Assembly: GCA_024644535.1 (NCBI GenBank) | Contig: JAHEKX010000012.1 | Location: forward strand, 1-55,902 | DNA: 55,902 nucleotides | DNA from: Gammaproteobacteria bacterium | Lineage (GTDB): Bacteria; Pseudomonadota; Gammaproteobacteria; Pseudomonadales; Halieaceae | Direction of reading: 5' to 3' | In this document: positions 18,293 through 27,219 of the stretch, one piece after another | How the letters are laid out: each line of letters opens with the position of its first letter | Numbering within the stretch: the first letter of the stretch is position 1 | Position numbers and translations under genes: made by a program | The notes under the pieces: model-generated | The model's database searches: none | What the model was told of the DNA's origin: nothing | What the model saw: only the letters and a program-made list of their open reading frames with translations

Positions 18293-19555
18293 ATGCTCAA
18301 AAATGCTTTTTACGCGCAATCAGGCGGTGTTACTGCGGTCATTAACGCATCGGCGTGCGGGGTCATCGAAACAGCGCGCGCTAACCGCGATAAAATCGGT
18401 ACGGTATACGCTGGCAAAAATGGGATCATCGGCGCCTTAAAAGAAGAGTTAATTGACACCTCGCTCGAGTCATCCGAAACCATTGCTGCGTTAAAGCATA
18501 CCCCCGGCGGAGCCTTTGGCTCTTGCCGCTACAAGTTAAAAAGCCTGCAGCATAACCGCACCGAGTACGAACGCCTAATCGAGGTTTTTAAGGCCCATAA
18601 TATTGGCTATTTTTTTTACAATGGTGGCGGCGATTCAGCTGACACCTGCCTTAAAGTCTCGGAGCTGAGCCATAGTATGGGCTACCCCATTCACGCGGTG
18701 CACATTCCCAAAACCGTCGATAACGACCTGCCTATCACCGACAACTGCCCCGGATTTGGTTCGGTGGCTAAATACATCGCCATAGCCACTATGGAGGCGT
18801 CACTGGATATCGTATCGATGTGCGCCTCGTCGACCAAAATTTTTATATTGGAAACCATGGGACGTCACGCCGGCTGGATAGCAGCCGCAGGAGGCCTGGC
18901 TGGCAAAGCCAGCGACGAGCCGCCCCACATTATTTTATTCCCAGAAATCGCCTTTGACGAAGAAGCGTTTTTGGCTAGGGTCGACGCCAGCGTTAAGCAG
19001 TGCGGCTACTGCGTAATCGTTGCATCAGAAGGCGCTCGCTATGCCAACGGCGAATTTTTAGCAGATTCAGGCACCACCGACGTATTTGGGCACAAACAAC
19101 TCGGCGGTCTTGCGCCTACATTGGCCCAGCTCATTCAATCGAAGCTGGGCTACAAACACCACTGGGCCGTTGCCGATTACTTGCAGCGCTCAGCACGTCA
19201 CATCGCCTCCGGTGTTGACGTTGAGCAAGCGTATGCCGTTGGCAAAGCCGCGGTAGAACTTGCCCTAGCAGGCAAGAATTCGGTCATGCCTGCTATTACT
19301 CGATTGCCGGGCGCGGAGTACGCTTGGCACATCACCGAAGCGCCCCTAAACCAAGTTGCTAACGTAGAAAAACTTATGCCTCGAGAATTTATTTCCGAAG
19401 ATGGTTTTGGTATTACCCAGGCTGCCCGCGATTATCTCGAGCCCCTAATTGCTGGCGAAAATTATCCGCCTTACTTCAACGGATTACCGACATACACGCG
19501 TATAAAAGGTCAACTGGTAAGACCCAAAACCAATCGCGCCTTTGATGTGAATTAA
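18293..19555 (+). CDS. pfp: Pyrophosphate-type 6-phosphofructokinase
   Basis: A 420-residue phosphofructokinase of the PPi-using group. AQSGGVTAVINAS opens the nucleotide/PPi site. YNGGGDSADTCLK has the GGGDS form rather than the ATP-type GGDGS. PKTVDNDLPITDNCPGFGSVAKYIA contains the catalytic Asp pair, and ETMGRHAGWIAAAG and LGGLAPTLAQ follow. PPi enzymes catalyse a reversible reaction and can serve glycolysis or gluconeogenesis. AAGGGGA lies eight bases before the ATG. It ends before a strong terminator, with the pyrophosphatase gene next. Confidence 0.92.
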   Translation: MLKNAFYAQSGGVTAVINASACGVIETARANRDKIGTVYAGKNGIIGALKEELIDTSLESSETIAALKHTPGGAFGSCRYKLKSLQHNRTEYERLIEVFKAHNIGYFFYNGGGDSADTCLKVSELSHSMGYPIHAVHIPKTVDNDLPITDNCPGFGSVAKYIAIATMEASLDIVSMCASSTKIFILETMGRHAGWIAAAGGLAGKASDEPPHIILFPEIAFDEEAFLARVDASVKQCGYCVIVASEGARYANGEFLADSGTTDVFGHKQLGGLAPTLAQLIQSKLGYKHHWAVADYLQRSARHIASGVDVEQAYAVGKAAVELALAGKNSVMPAITRLPGAEYAWHITEAPLNQVANVEKLMPREFISEDGFGITQAARDYLEPLIAGENYPPYFNGLPTYTRIKGQLVRPKTNRAFDVN

Positions 19556-19565
19556 CCACATACAC

Positions 19566-19591
19566 AGGCCGTGCCAAAACGCGGCCTTTTT
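19566..19591 (+). terminator. Intrinsic terminator after pfp
   Basis: AGGCCGTG (19566-19573) pairs with CGCGGCCT (19580-19587) through one G-U pair over a CCAAAA loop, followed by a T run to 19591. It lies ten bases after the pfp stop. Confidence 0.75.
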
Positions 19592-19642
19592 GCTAAACTC
19601 CGTGCGCTTAAATTAGCCCGTGATTCAACAAGGACCCAAGAG

Positions 19643-20182
19643 ATGAGCCTAAGCCTAATCCCACCCGGAAAAAACATCCCTGATGATGTCAACGTAATCA
19701 TCGAAATACCCGCGCACAGTGACCCAGTAAAATACGAAGTCGACCACGATAGCGGTGCGATCATGGTTGACCGCTTTATGTCAGCTGCCATGTTTTACCC
19801 CTGCAACTACGGCTATATCCCCAACACATTGGCAGATGACGGCGACCCTTTAGATGTCTTGGTACAAACCCCCCACGCAGTTGTACCCGGCAGTGTTATT
19901 CGTTGTCGCCCTGTGGGCATCCTGCAGATGAGCGATGAAGCAGGCCACGACGCTAAACTTATTGCCGTCCCAGTAGACAAGCTCACGCCCGTTTACAAAG
20001 ACGTCAAAGAAGTGACCGACCTGCCACCGCTATTGGTGAATCAGATCAAACACTTCTTCGAGCACTACAAAGACTTAGAGTCTGGCAAGTGGGTAAAAGT
20101 TGATGGCTGGGGCACGGCGCAAGACGCTCGTGACGCCATCATTCAAGCAGTTGCGAAGTTTAACGAAGAAGAGAGTCACTAA
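19643..20182 (+). CDS. ppa: Inorganic pyrophosphatase (family I)
   Basis: A 179-residue soluble pyrophosphatase hydrolysing PPi to phosphate. [44 protein letters not shown] (the DGDPLD metal site) and [20 protein letters not shown] match bacterial family I enzymes, and the length fits. The ATG at 19643 opens [15 protein letters not shown]. It sits next to a PPi-dependent phosphofructokinase, an enzyme competing for the same PPi. Its stop overlaps the convergent M15 peptidase stop. Confidence 0.97.
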   Translation: MSLSLIPPGKNIPDDVNVIIEIPAHSDPVKYEVDHDSGAIMVDRFMSAAMFYPCNYGYIPNTLADDGDPLDVLVQTPHAVVPGSVIRCRPVGILQMSDEAGHDAKLIAVPVDKLTPVYKDVKEVTDLPPLLVNQIKHFFEHYKDLESGKWVKVDGWGTAQDARDAIIQAVAKFNEEESH

Positions 20183-20919
20183 GCCTTACTTATTTGCCCC
20201 GATCGATACGGGTCGGGGCACCAATTTCTTGGCACGGCCACGAAGCGAGAAAAGATGTCCTCAAGGTGCCTGTCAATTATAGATACGTCGTCAAGCACAT
20301 CGTCTAACTCAGCTAACACCTCACGCCACAAGGCCGGCACCAGCGTCTTTTCGTAAGCCGCAGCCAAAGGCGCATAACTTAAGTGCCAAGGTTCGGGTGA
20401 GACGCCTCCTCGGTCGATGGCATAGGGCCTAAAAAAACCGTAGCTTTTGTCTTGTGCCATGCGTTCATCCAACCAAGAATGCAAATCAGCAAATACAGTC
20501 CTGGATTCACTTACCGTAAGCTGTAAGTCGCCGCGTAACGTCGAGCGATCAAACACATCGAGGTCGGTCCCCCAATGATGCCGAGAGGTGCCGGGCAACG
20601 CCGAAAAACGCAAAATAGCGTACAACCATTCTGTCGCGGGGTATTGCTCTCGGATCAAGATACGGTCGTTATCGTCACGCACTGGGCGCTGGCCACGAAG
20701 CTTGCCGTTAAAAATAAGTGCTTGTCGATCGAAATCGCGATAACTGCTAGCCACCCCCAGATCCAAGCCTGCCCTACTTGCATCGCTCACGAGAGCTTCT
20801 AAGGCATTCAGCGCTTCTCGTTGTAATTGCACCCCATCGCGCGCAAAAATATGGGCTTGCGACAAGCCAAAAATTAAAGCCGTTTCGTCCGAAAACGAAG
20901 TTATGCTGCTGTTTTTCAC
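20179..20919 (-). CDS. M15-family D-Ala-D-Ala carboxypeptidase (VanY-like)
   Basis: A 246-residue zinc peptidase of the VanY type. [16 protein letters not shown], then [17 protein letters not shown] (zinc ligands His114 and Asp121) and PEPWHLSY (catalytic Glu176, zinc ligand His179). No clear signal peptide is seen at the GTG start, which is unusual for a wall enzyme, so export or an alternative start is unresolved. It converges with ppa and diverges from dksA. Confidence 0.85.
   Translation of the reverse strand: MKNSSITSFSDETALIFGLSQAHIFARDGVQLQREALNALEALVSDASRAGLDLGVASSYRDFDRQALIFNGKLRGQRPVRDDNDRILIREQYPATEWLYAILRFSALPGTSRHHWGTDLDVFDRSTLRGDLQLTVSESRTVFADLHSWLDERMAQDKSYGFFRPYAIDRGGVSPEPWHLSYAPLAAAYEKTLVPALWREVLAELDDVLDDVSIIDRHLEDIFSRFVAVPRNWCPDPYRSGQISKA
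20196..20219. terminator. Hairpin at the ppa/M15 junction
   Basis: GCCCCGA (20196-20202) and TCGGGGC (20213-20219) form a 7-bp stem just past the overlapping stops. Neither flank is a real U tract, so it may be a weak bidirectional terminator or only part of the M15 coding region. Confidence 0.3.
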
Positions 20920-21075
20920 AATTTCTGGCCCATTCGCCGCAAAAATTTCAGCAAATACTAGCCCATTTGCGATTTATCTGGTAGTTTCAGCGCCCGCTCA
21001 GTCGGGGGGCTTCGTGGTACCGGCCCTAGGTTGCGCGAAACGACAGTTTTTAATTGAACTATGTGGACTCTGAAC

Positions 21076-21507
21076 ATGGCTCCAAGTAACGACACAAACT
21101 TTAAAAACTTCACTCCGTACACGCCGAAAAAAGGCGAAGAGTACATGAGTGACGAGCAACTTGCGCACTTCAAGGCGATGTTGCAGAACTGGCGTTCTGA
21201 ATTGATGCAGGAAGTCGACCGCACGGTATCACACATGAAAGATGAAGCGGCCAACTTTCCGGATCCTGCGGATCGCGCGACGCAAGAAGAAGAATTTAGT
21301 CTCGAACTGCGTACTCGCGACCGCGAGCGCAAATTGATTCGCAAAATCGATCAAACCATCGAGCGCATCGAACAAGACGACTACGGCTTCTGCGATGCCT
21401 GTGGTGTCGAAATTGGCATCAAGCGTCTCGAAGCACGCCCCACGGCCGAGTTGTGTATCGACTGCAAGACGCTTGCCGAAATTAAAGAGAAGCAAGAGCG
21501 AGGCTAA
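21076..21507 (+). CDS. dksA: RNA polymerase-binding transcription factor DksA
   Basis: A 143-residue DksA, which with ppGpp tunes rRNA and amino acid promoters through the RNA polymerase secondary channel. The N-terminal FTPYTPKKGEEYMS, the coiled coil with the tip DPADRATQEEEF (acidic DxxDxA tip) and the zinc finger CDACGVEIGIKRLEARPTAELCIDC are intact. An ATG at 21061 is in frame. The one at 21076 is preferred because GGA precedes it by nine bases, but this is uncertain. gluQRS follows by six bases, as in many gammaproteobacteria. Confidence 0.95.
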   Translation: MAPSNDTNFKNFTPYTPKKGEEYMSDEQLAHFKAMLQNWRSELMQEVDRTVSHMKDEAANFPDPADRATQEEEFSLELRTRDRERKLIRKIDQTIERIEQDDYGFCDACGVEIGIKRLEARPTAELCIDCKTLAEIKEKQERG

Positions 21508-21513
21508 ACACCT

Positions 21514-22383
21514 GTGAGGGAAACGACCCCACCTGTAGCCCGCTACCGGGGTCGGTTTGCGCCCTCTCCTACAGGACCCCTTCATTTGGGGTCTCTAACT
21601 GCCGCCTTAGCTAGTTACCTAGACGCTCAGCATCATAATGGTGATTGGCTGCTGCGTCTTGAGGACATCGATCCCCCTCGAGAAGTCGAAGGCGCCGCTA
21701 CAGGTATACTTAATTGCCTTGCTGCGCACGGTTTAAAAAGTGCCAATGACACCATTTGGCAACACAATAACTGGGACCAATATCGTGCAGTGTGCCTTAA
21801 ACTACTTAACACGGGCCACGCCTTTTACTGCCAGTGCCCCAGACGCCACCAAGACGAACTCGGCCGCTGCGTGGATGACTGTAAGCGGCGCGACCTAGAG
21901 GCACCAGGGAATAATCTGCGCGTCACTCTACCCACGAAAAACCTAGACTTTGCCGATCGAATTTACGGATTAGTTCCTGCACCAACGCATAACTTTGACA
22001 ACGCCATCCTCTGGCGTCGAGATGATTTGCCGGCGTACCTACTGGCGGTGGTCGTCGACGACATAGACTCCGACATCAACCACATCGTCCGAGGTGATGA
22101 CCTGCTACACGAAACGCATCGCCAACTCGCGCTTTACCAATTGCTGGGTAAGGCAGCACCAAAATATGCCCACATACCTGTGGTATTAAACGCTGAAGGC
22201 AAGAAACTTAGTAAACAAACTGGCGCCCAGGGGCTCGATAATACCCAAGCATTGTGGAATTTACAGCGCGCAGCACAGCACCTAGGACTAGATGTAAGTC
22301 CGCACGAAGCGCAAAATCACCCGCTAGCGTTGCTTGAATACGCCCTGCAACACTGGCGCCTTCCATCTGCTCGGTTACAATAG
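21514..22383 (+). CDS. gluQ: Glutamyl-Q tRNA(Asp) synthetase
   Basis: A 289-residue truncated glutamyl-tRNA synthetase that glutamylates queuosine in tRNA-Asp. RGRFAPSPTGPLHLGSL carries the HIGH-type motif (HLGS), LLRLEDIDPPRE follows, then a zinc site CQCPRRHQDELGRCVDDC, IVRGDDLLHETHRQ and the KMSKS-like KKLSKQTG. It lacks the anticodon-binding domain, as the family does. Starts with GTG in the likely dksA operon. Confidence 0.95.
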   Translation: MRETTPPVARYRGRFAPSPTGPLHLGSLTAALASYLDAQHHNGDWLLRLEDIDPPREVEGAATGILNCLAAHGLKSANDTIWQHNNWDQYRAVCLKLLNTGHAFYCQCPRRHQDELGRCVDDCKRRDLEAPGNNLRVTLPTKNLDFADRIYGLVPAPTHNFDNAILWRRDDLPAYLLAVVVDDIDSDINHIVRGDDLLHETHRQLALYQLLGKAAPKYAHIPVVLNAEGKKLSKQTGAQGLDNTQALWNLQRAAQHLGLDVSPHEAQNHPLALLEYALQHWRLPSARLQ

Positions 22384-22424
22384 GACCAGAGTATCGTAAA
22401 CTTAGCCTTTTGCGGACTTGATGC

Positions 22425-22601
22425 ATGCAAGGTACCCGAGGTCTGTTCCTAATTTTTGGCCTGCTTTTTTTGTTCTTCCCAACGCTCACGAACTGGTTGT
22501 TCGAGGCCGATGCCGCTTGGTATCGCCCCCATTTTTTTGCCGCCGGCCTCGTCATCGTAAGCTATCTACTGCAATTGGAAAGGTCGTCTGATGAGCTTTA
22601 G
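22425..22601 (+). CDS. CbrX-like 58-residue membrane ORF, coupled to cbrA
   Basis: A 58-residue frame from the ATG at 22425 to TAG at 22599-22601. It begins MQGTRGLFLIFGLLFLFFP (one helix, about 7-21) and has a second hydrophobic stretch FFAAGLVIVSYLLQL (37-51). It ends SSDEL, with its stop inside the cbrA start region, overlapping cbrA by 11 bases. GGA lies eight bases before the ATG, and a GGAAAGG at its end serves as the cbrA ribosome site. In Pseudomonas, as I recall, a similar short ORF (cbrX) precedes cbrA and controls its translation by coupling. Position, size and overlap match, so the same role is inferred. Confidence 0.75.
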   Translation: MQGTRGLFLIFGLLFLFFPTLTNWLFEADAAWYRPHFFAAGLVIVSYLLQLERSSDEL

Positions 22602-25551
22602 TCTAGGCCAAGCCTTAATAGCCATTATAGGGTATTTGTCCTTGCTGTTTGGTGTCGCTCACGCCGCCGAGAAAGGCTGGATTTCGAAACGTATTACCGA
22701 ACATCCGGCGGTATACATACTATCATTGGGGGTATTCGCCGGCGCCATGGCCACCAATGGCGCGGTTGAACTTGCGCATTGGGAAGGCTACGGCGCACTG
22801 ACTTATTTCTTGGGTACGACTCTCGCTTTTATGGCGAGTGCCTTAATTTTATTCCCGGTACTGCGCTTGTGCCGTATATATCAGCTGAGCTCTCTAGCCG
22901 ATTTGCTAACCTTTCGATTCCGCAGCGAATTTGTCGGTGCCGGCATTACCATTGCCATGTGTCTGGCCTTGCTGCCCTTTTTCGCGCTCCAAATTCAAGC
23001 GGTGGCCGACAGTATTCACATCATTGCCTCGGGCGCCCCAGACGTTTCTCTCGAATCCGAGCGCCACGATGGCCTGGCTTTTTTGTTTTGTTTAATCGTA
23101 ATTATTTTCGCTATTTTGTTTGGCACTCGAAACCCTCTGTCGAAAAGCAGAAATACCGGTTTAGTGACGGCAATTGCCTTCGAATCAATCATGAAACTCT
23201 TGGCCTTCTCGCTAGCCGGCGTATTTATCGTTTGGCAGGTTTTTGGCGACTACAGCGCATTTGATGCTTGGTTCACGACCAATCGCGAAATATTAGTACC
23301 CTCTATTCGCGAAGATACAGATGCGTCTACTCGGACCGCCCTAATGCTATTTTTCGCTAGCACCGTATGCATGCCACATATTTTTCATATGATATTTGCA
23401 GAGAACCCCAAGGTTGAAGAATTACGCGCAGCCTCGTGGGCCTTACCCCTATTTTTACTGGCACTAAGCCTGCCCGTTTTGCCTATCGCGTGGGCAAGCT
23501 TAGCCACAAACCAACCTTTAGCGCCAGAATACGCTGCACTGGGAATCGGCATTCAATCGCAATCTCCCACCATTCTTACACTGTCTTTCATAGCGACCTT
23601 ATCTGCCGCCAGCGCGACTTTAATTGTTTCGACTCTAGCCCTATCCAATATGTGCCTAAAGCACCTTGTACTGCCTTTAAGCATTATCCCCATGGATACC
23701 GAGCATGGCATTTATCGGCAGCTAATCTGGATCAGACGCCTACTGATTGCCCTGCTAATACTGGCAGGTTTTGCCTCGTTTTTAGTCATTTCTCATCGCG
23801 AGACGCTCGCGCAACTGGGGCTTATTGCTTTTGTAGGTACTGCTCAATTTTTACCGGGTGTGATCGCATCTCTTTACTGGCCTAGCGCCAACCGTATTGG
23901 CCTTCTGGGAGGATTAACGGCAGGCTTATTGATATGGGGTTTACTGCTGCTTGCACCCCTAATTTTGGGGCAACCAATGGTCGACCCTGAATGGTTTGAA
24001 TCAACGGGCCTAAATACGACGATTACGACCACCGTTTCACTGGCGGTGAATATTTTGATTTTTCTATCGCTATCAATGATTTTACCCACAACTCGCGAAG
24101 AAAGAATCGCAGCAGAAATTTGTTCTATGGATGACCTCAACCGCCCCGCGCGGCAGTCTTTAAATTTGCGCAGCGCAGAAGAGTTTGTTGCGAACTTAGC
24201 GGCGGGTTTAGGCGAAGATACGGCGCGCGCCGAGGTCAACCGAGCCATGCGAGAGTTACAGTTCGAACAAGATGAGTCCAGACCCTATGCTCTGCGGCGC
24301 TTGCGTGCACGCCTTGAAGCCAACCTGTCGGGGTTGCTTGGCCCCTCAGTGGCTCACTCCATGGTTGGCCGCTATCTACCGTACTCAGCTGCCACCGATG
24401 ATGGCAGCGAGGACATAAACCTTATTGAGCTGCAGTTAGATCGCGCTCAGCTCCAATTTACTGGCTTGGCCGCGGATTTGAACAACCTTCGACACCACTA
24501 CCGCGAAACATTGAATACTCTGCCAGTTGGGGTGTGTTCGCTGGGCAGCGACGGCGAAATATTGATGTGGAACGAGAGCATGGAGTTCATCACCCGCATT
24601 CCCGCCGAGGATGTGCTAGGCTCTTTAATTACCTTAGTTAGCGAGCCATGGGGACGAATTCTGACCCAATTTAGCACTCAAGACACTGACCAAGTTGTGC
24701 GCCAAAAGGTACAAATGCCCAACAAGCAGTCACGCTGGGTAAGCCTTCATAAGTCGCCGATATTGGATAACGCCCTAACCGCGCGTGACCGCGTGATGGT
24801 CGTAGAAGATATTACCGAGTATGTTCAACTAGAACACGAACTCATGCATAACGAGCGCTTAGCATCGATCGGACGCTTAGCTGCCGGCGTCGCACACGAA
24901 GTTGGCAACCCTGTCACAGGCATCGCTTGTCTGGCACAGAATTTAGAGTATGCGGAGTCGAAAGCCGAGATCGATGAGACCGCCAGTGATATCCTAAAGC
25001 AGACACAACGCATTAGCCGAATCGTAGAATCCTTAGTGCGATTCTCGCACGCTGGTGATGTCAGTAGCGACAATCGTCTAGCGCCTTGTAATGTCGCGGA
25101 CTGCGCCGACGAAGCTGCTAATTTGTTACTGTTAGATCCAGGCACTAAGCACGTTTCGTTTATTAACGACTGTGACCGCGAAATTTTGGTCATTGCTGAC
25201 CCTCAAAAACTTTTACAAATTTTTATCAACTTATATTCCAACGCGCGCGACGCCTGCGACGCTGATGGCACAATCACGACTACTGCGCGAGTTAAAAAGA
25301 ACGGTCGTGTCGAGATTATGATCGAGGATGATGGAATTGGGATCCCCGAGCACGAGATAGGTCGAATATTTGAACCCTTTTTCACCACTAAAGGCCCCGG
25401 TGCCGGCACAGGACTGGGCTTAGCGCTGGTATTTACGATGATGGAAGAGCTGCAGGGTGAGGTTGACGTGCGCTCGACGTCCGCCCCAGAACACCCCACC
25501 GGTACACGTTTTTTACTTACTTTGAACGAAGGGCGCTATAATGTCGCTTGA
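22591..25551 (+). CDS. cbrA: Sensor histidine kinase CbrA (SSS transporter-fused)
   Basis: A 986-residue membrane kinase. Residues 1 to about 500 form a sodium:solute-symporter (SLC5-like) domain with about a dozen helices. A linker follows, then a PAS domain (about 640-750, LPVGVCSLGSDGEILMWNE), the dimerisation/phosphoacceptor region with RLAAGVAHEVGNPVTG (His769), and a HATPase domain (NARDACDADG, EDDGIGIP, GTGLGLAL). This is the CbrA architecture, with the permease domain probably linked to histidine or other nutrient sensing. It phosphorylates CbrB, encoded 56 bases downstream. Translation is likely coupled to the short ORF before it. Confidence 0.95.
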   Translation: MSFSLGQALIAIIGYLSLLFGVAHAAEKGWISKRITEHPAVYILSLGVFAGAMATNGAVELAHWEGYGALTYFLGTTLAFMASALILFPVLRLCRIYQLSSLADLLTFRFRSEFVGAGITIAMCLALLPFFALQIQAVADSIHIIASGAPDVSLESERHDGLAFLFCLIVIIFAILFGTRNPLSKSRNTGLVTAIAFESIMKLLAFSLAGVFIVWQVFGDYSAFDAWFTTNREILVPSIREDTDASTRTALMLFFASTVCMPHIFHMIFAENPKVEELRAASWALPLFLLALSLPVLPIAWASLATNQPLAPEYAALGIGIQSQSPTILTLSFIATLSAASATLIVSTLALSNMCLKHLVLPLSIIPMDTEHGIYRQLIWIRRLLIALLILAGFASFLVISHRETLAQLGLIAFVGTAQFLPGVIASLYWPSANRIGLLGGLTAGLLIWGLLLLAPLILGQPMVDPEWFESTGLNTTITTTVSLAVNILIFLSLSMILPTTREERIAAEICSMDDLNRPARQSLNLRSAEEFVANLAAGLGEDTARAEVNRAMRELQFEQDESRPYALRRLRARLEANLSGLLGPSVAHSMVGRYLPYSAATDDGSEDINLIELQLDRAQLQFTGLAADLNNLRHHYRETLNTLPVGVCSLGSDGEILMWNESMEFITRIPAEDVLGSLITLVSEPWGRILTQFSTQDTDQVVRQKVQMPNKQSRWVSLHKSPILDNALTARDRVMVVEDITEYVQLEHELMHNERLASIGRLAAGVAHEVGNPVTGIACLAQNLEYAESKAEIDETASDILKQTQRISRIVESLVRFSHAGDVSSDNRLAPCNVADCADEAANLLLLDPGTKHVSFINDCDREILVIADPQKLLQIFINLYSNARDACDADGTITTTARVKKNGRVEIMIEDDGIGIPEHEIGRIFEPFFTTKGPGAGTGLGLALVFTMMEELQGEVDVRSTSAPEHPTGTRFLLTLNEGRYNVA

Positions 25552-25607
25552 GGTATTCGTCAGCGGTATTACAATCAAGGATTCAAGGCACTTACTGAGG
25601 CAGGTTT

Positions 25608-27041
25608 ATGACTAAATTACTGATCGTCGAAGATGAATCAGTTATCCGTTCAGCGCTTAAGCGGTTGCTAGAGCGCAACGACTACGACGTCAGTGAGGCG
25701 GGCTCGGTGCAAGAAGCCGAATCCAGCTTCGACCTGCAAAGTTTCGACCTCATTATTAGTGACTTACGCTTACCAGGTGCAGCGGGCACCACGCTAATAA
25801 AAAAAGCCGGTGCCGTACCTGTTCTTATTATGACCAGTTACGCCAGCTTGAAATCTGCCGTAGATTCCATGCGAATGGGCGCCGTCGATTATATCGCCAA
25901 GCCATTTGATCATGGCGACATGATCAACGCCGTTGAACGTATTCTAAAAGATAACTCAGACGCAAAAGCCGGTCTTAGGAAGGGCGGCAAAGATCTTGGC
26001 CAGACCACGGCACGCATGGAAGGCTTTATTGGCGACTGCGAAGCCATGCAAAATTTGTGCGATGACATCACTAAAATGGCACCGACAACTTCGACTGTAT
26101 TAATACTTGGCGAAACAGGCACAGGCAAAGAAATGGTCGCTCGCAGCCTGCACGAGCAAAGCCAACGCGCCGCGCAACCCATGATTTCAGTCAACTGTGC
26201 AGCAATACCGGAAACGCTGATCGAGTCCGAACTATTTGGCTATGATAAAGGGGCATTTACCGGTGCCAACGCAAATCGAGTGGGACTCATCGAAGCCGCC
26301 GACGGTGGAACATTGTTCCTCGATGAAATTGGCGAGTTACCTATGGAGGCGCAAGCACGCCTATTGCGATTTATTCAAGAAGGCGAGATACGAAGAATTG
26401 GGGCGGTTCAGTCACGTAAAGTCGATGTGCGCCTTATCTGCGCGACCCACCGTAATCTTGAGCGCTTATCGCGCGAGGGTAAGTTCCGTCAAGATTTGTT
26501 TTACCGCATCAACGTACTGCGCGTAATGCTGCCGCCTTTGCGCGATCGCGGCAAAGATATTCTGCATTTGGCCGAACACATGTTACAAAATTACTGTGAA
26601 AAACTAGGTAGGCCTATTAAGTCGTTATCACCCAAAGCCATTCAGGCAATTACAACCTACCAATGGCCTGGCAACGTCCGCGAACTAGAGCACGCTATCG
26701 AGCGCTCGGTCGTACTCGCAGATGGAGACGAAATCGACAACGATTTATTGGGCATAGATCTTGAACTTGTTAGTGTCAGTCGCCTACGAAGCAGCTCCAC
26801 AAGTTCGGGGCCCAGCAATAAAACGTCAATACGAGCTATTGCGCAAGACCCACCGGAAGATTTGTCCTTAGAAGACTACTTCCAGCGTTTCGTACTAGAG
26901 CACCAAGATACAATGAGCGAAACTGAGCTGGCCCAAAAATTGGGCGTTAGCCGCAAATGCTTGTGGGAACGTCGGCAGCGTTTTGGCATACCTCGCGCAA
27001 AATCGGGTAGCGATAGGCGTATTGGCGCACAAAAGGACTAG
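25608..27041 (+). CDS. cbrB: Sigma-54-dependent response regulator CbrB
   Basis: A 477-residue NtrC-type activator: receiver domain (phosphoacceptor Asp52 in ISDLRLPG, switch Thr in MTSYAS, Lys in IAKPFD), then an AAA+ domain with Walker A GETGTGKE, the sigma-54 contact loop GAFTGA (about 215-220) and Walker B GGTLFLDEIGELP. A linker leads to a Fis-type HTH (ETELAQKLGVSRKCLWERRQRFG). With CbrA it balances carbon and nitrogen use. In Pseudomonas its main direct target is the crcZ sRNA immediately downstream, and a matching sigma-54 promoter lies 150 bases past this gene's stop. Confidence 0.96.
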   Translation: MTKLLIVEDESVIRSALKRLLERNDYDVSEAGSVQEAESSFDLQSFDLIISDLRLPGAAGTTLIKKAGAVPVLIMTSYASLKSAVDSMRMGAVDYIAKPFDHGDMINAVERILKDNSDAKAGLRKGGKDLGQTTARMEGFIGDCEAMQNLCDDITKMAPTTSTVLILGETGTGKEMVARSLHEQSQRAAQPMISVNCAAIPETLIESELFGYDKGAFTGANANRVGLIEAADGGTLFLDEIGELPMEAQARLLRFIQEGEIRRIGAVQSRKVDVRLICATHRNLERLSREGKFRQDLFYRINVLRVMLPPLRDRGKDILHLAEHMLQNYCEKLGRPIKSLSPKAIQAITTYQWPGNVRELEHAIERSVVLADGDEIDNDLLGIDLELVSVSRLRSSSTSSGPSNKTSIRAIAQDPPEDLSLEDYFQRFVLEHQDTMSETELAQKLGVSRKCLWERRQRFGIPRAKSGSDRRIGAQKD

Positions 27042-27137
27042 GGTAAACTACCGCTACCTTAAGAAAACGTTACCCATTGACACCAAGCGGGCAGCTGGAA
27101 CGACACATAAGGTAACAACTTCAAGGTATCAAATACC
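27042..27137 (+). promoter_or_regulatory. Candidate CbrB upstream activating sites
   Basis: The region after the cbrB stop carries several GGTA/TACC dyads: GGTA-aac-TACC (27042-27052), GTTACC (27069-27074) facing GGTAAC (27111-27116) over 36 bases, and GGTAT-caa-ATACC (27125-27137). From memory, CbrB sites in Pseudomonas are built on GTTAC/GTAAC inverted repeats with a shorter spacer. They lie 70-150 bases upstream of the -24/-12 element, the usual place for NtrC-type enhancers. Inference only. Confidence 0.4.
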
Positions 27138-27160
27138 CCGCCATACGAAGGGAAAATTAC

Positions 27161-27173
27161 TAAGTGATTGATA
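27161..27173 (-). promoter_or_regulatory. IHF consensus site
   Basis: On the minus strand these 13 bases read TATCAATCACTTA, a full match to the IHF consensus WATCAANNNNTTR. The site lies between the putative activator dyads and the sigma-54 promoter, where IHF bending would bring CbrB to the polymerase. Confidence 0.5.
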
Positions 27174-27192
27174 TAAAATGGTTTTTTAAAGT

Positions 27193-27210
27193 TTGGCACA
27201 ACTGGTGCAA
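27193..27210 (+). promoter_or_regulatory. Sigma-54 (-24/-12) promoter
   Basis: TTGGCAC (27193-27199) with the invariant GG at 27195-27196, and TGCA with the invariant GC at 27207-27208, exactly 12 bases apart as sigma-54 requires. A start near 27220-27221 follows. It is the only strong -24/-12 match I noticed, and it sits right after the gene for a sigma-54 activator. Confidence 0.82.
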
Positions 27211-27219
27211 CTTCGTTAG

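Noticed and set aside
27172-27177. TATAAA as a sigma-70 -10 for the sRNA or pcnB
   Set aside because: No -35 at a suitable distance; the sigma-54 element nearby is far stronger and its context fits.
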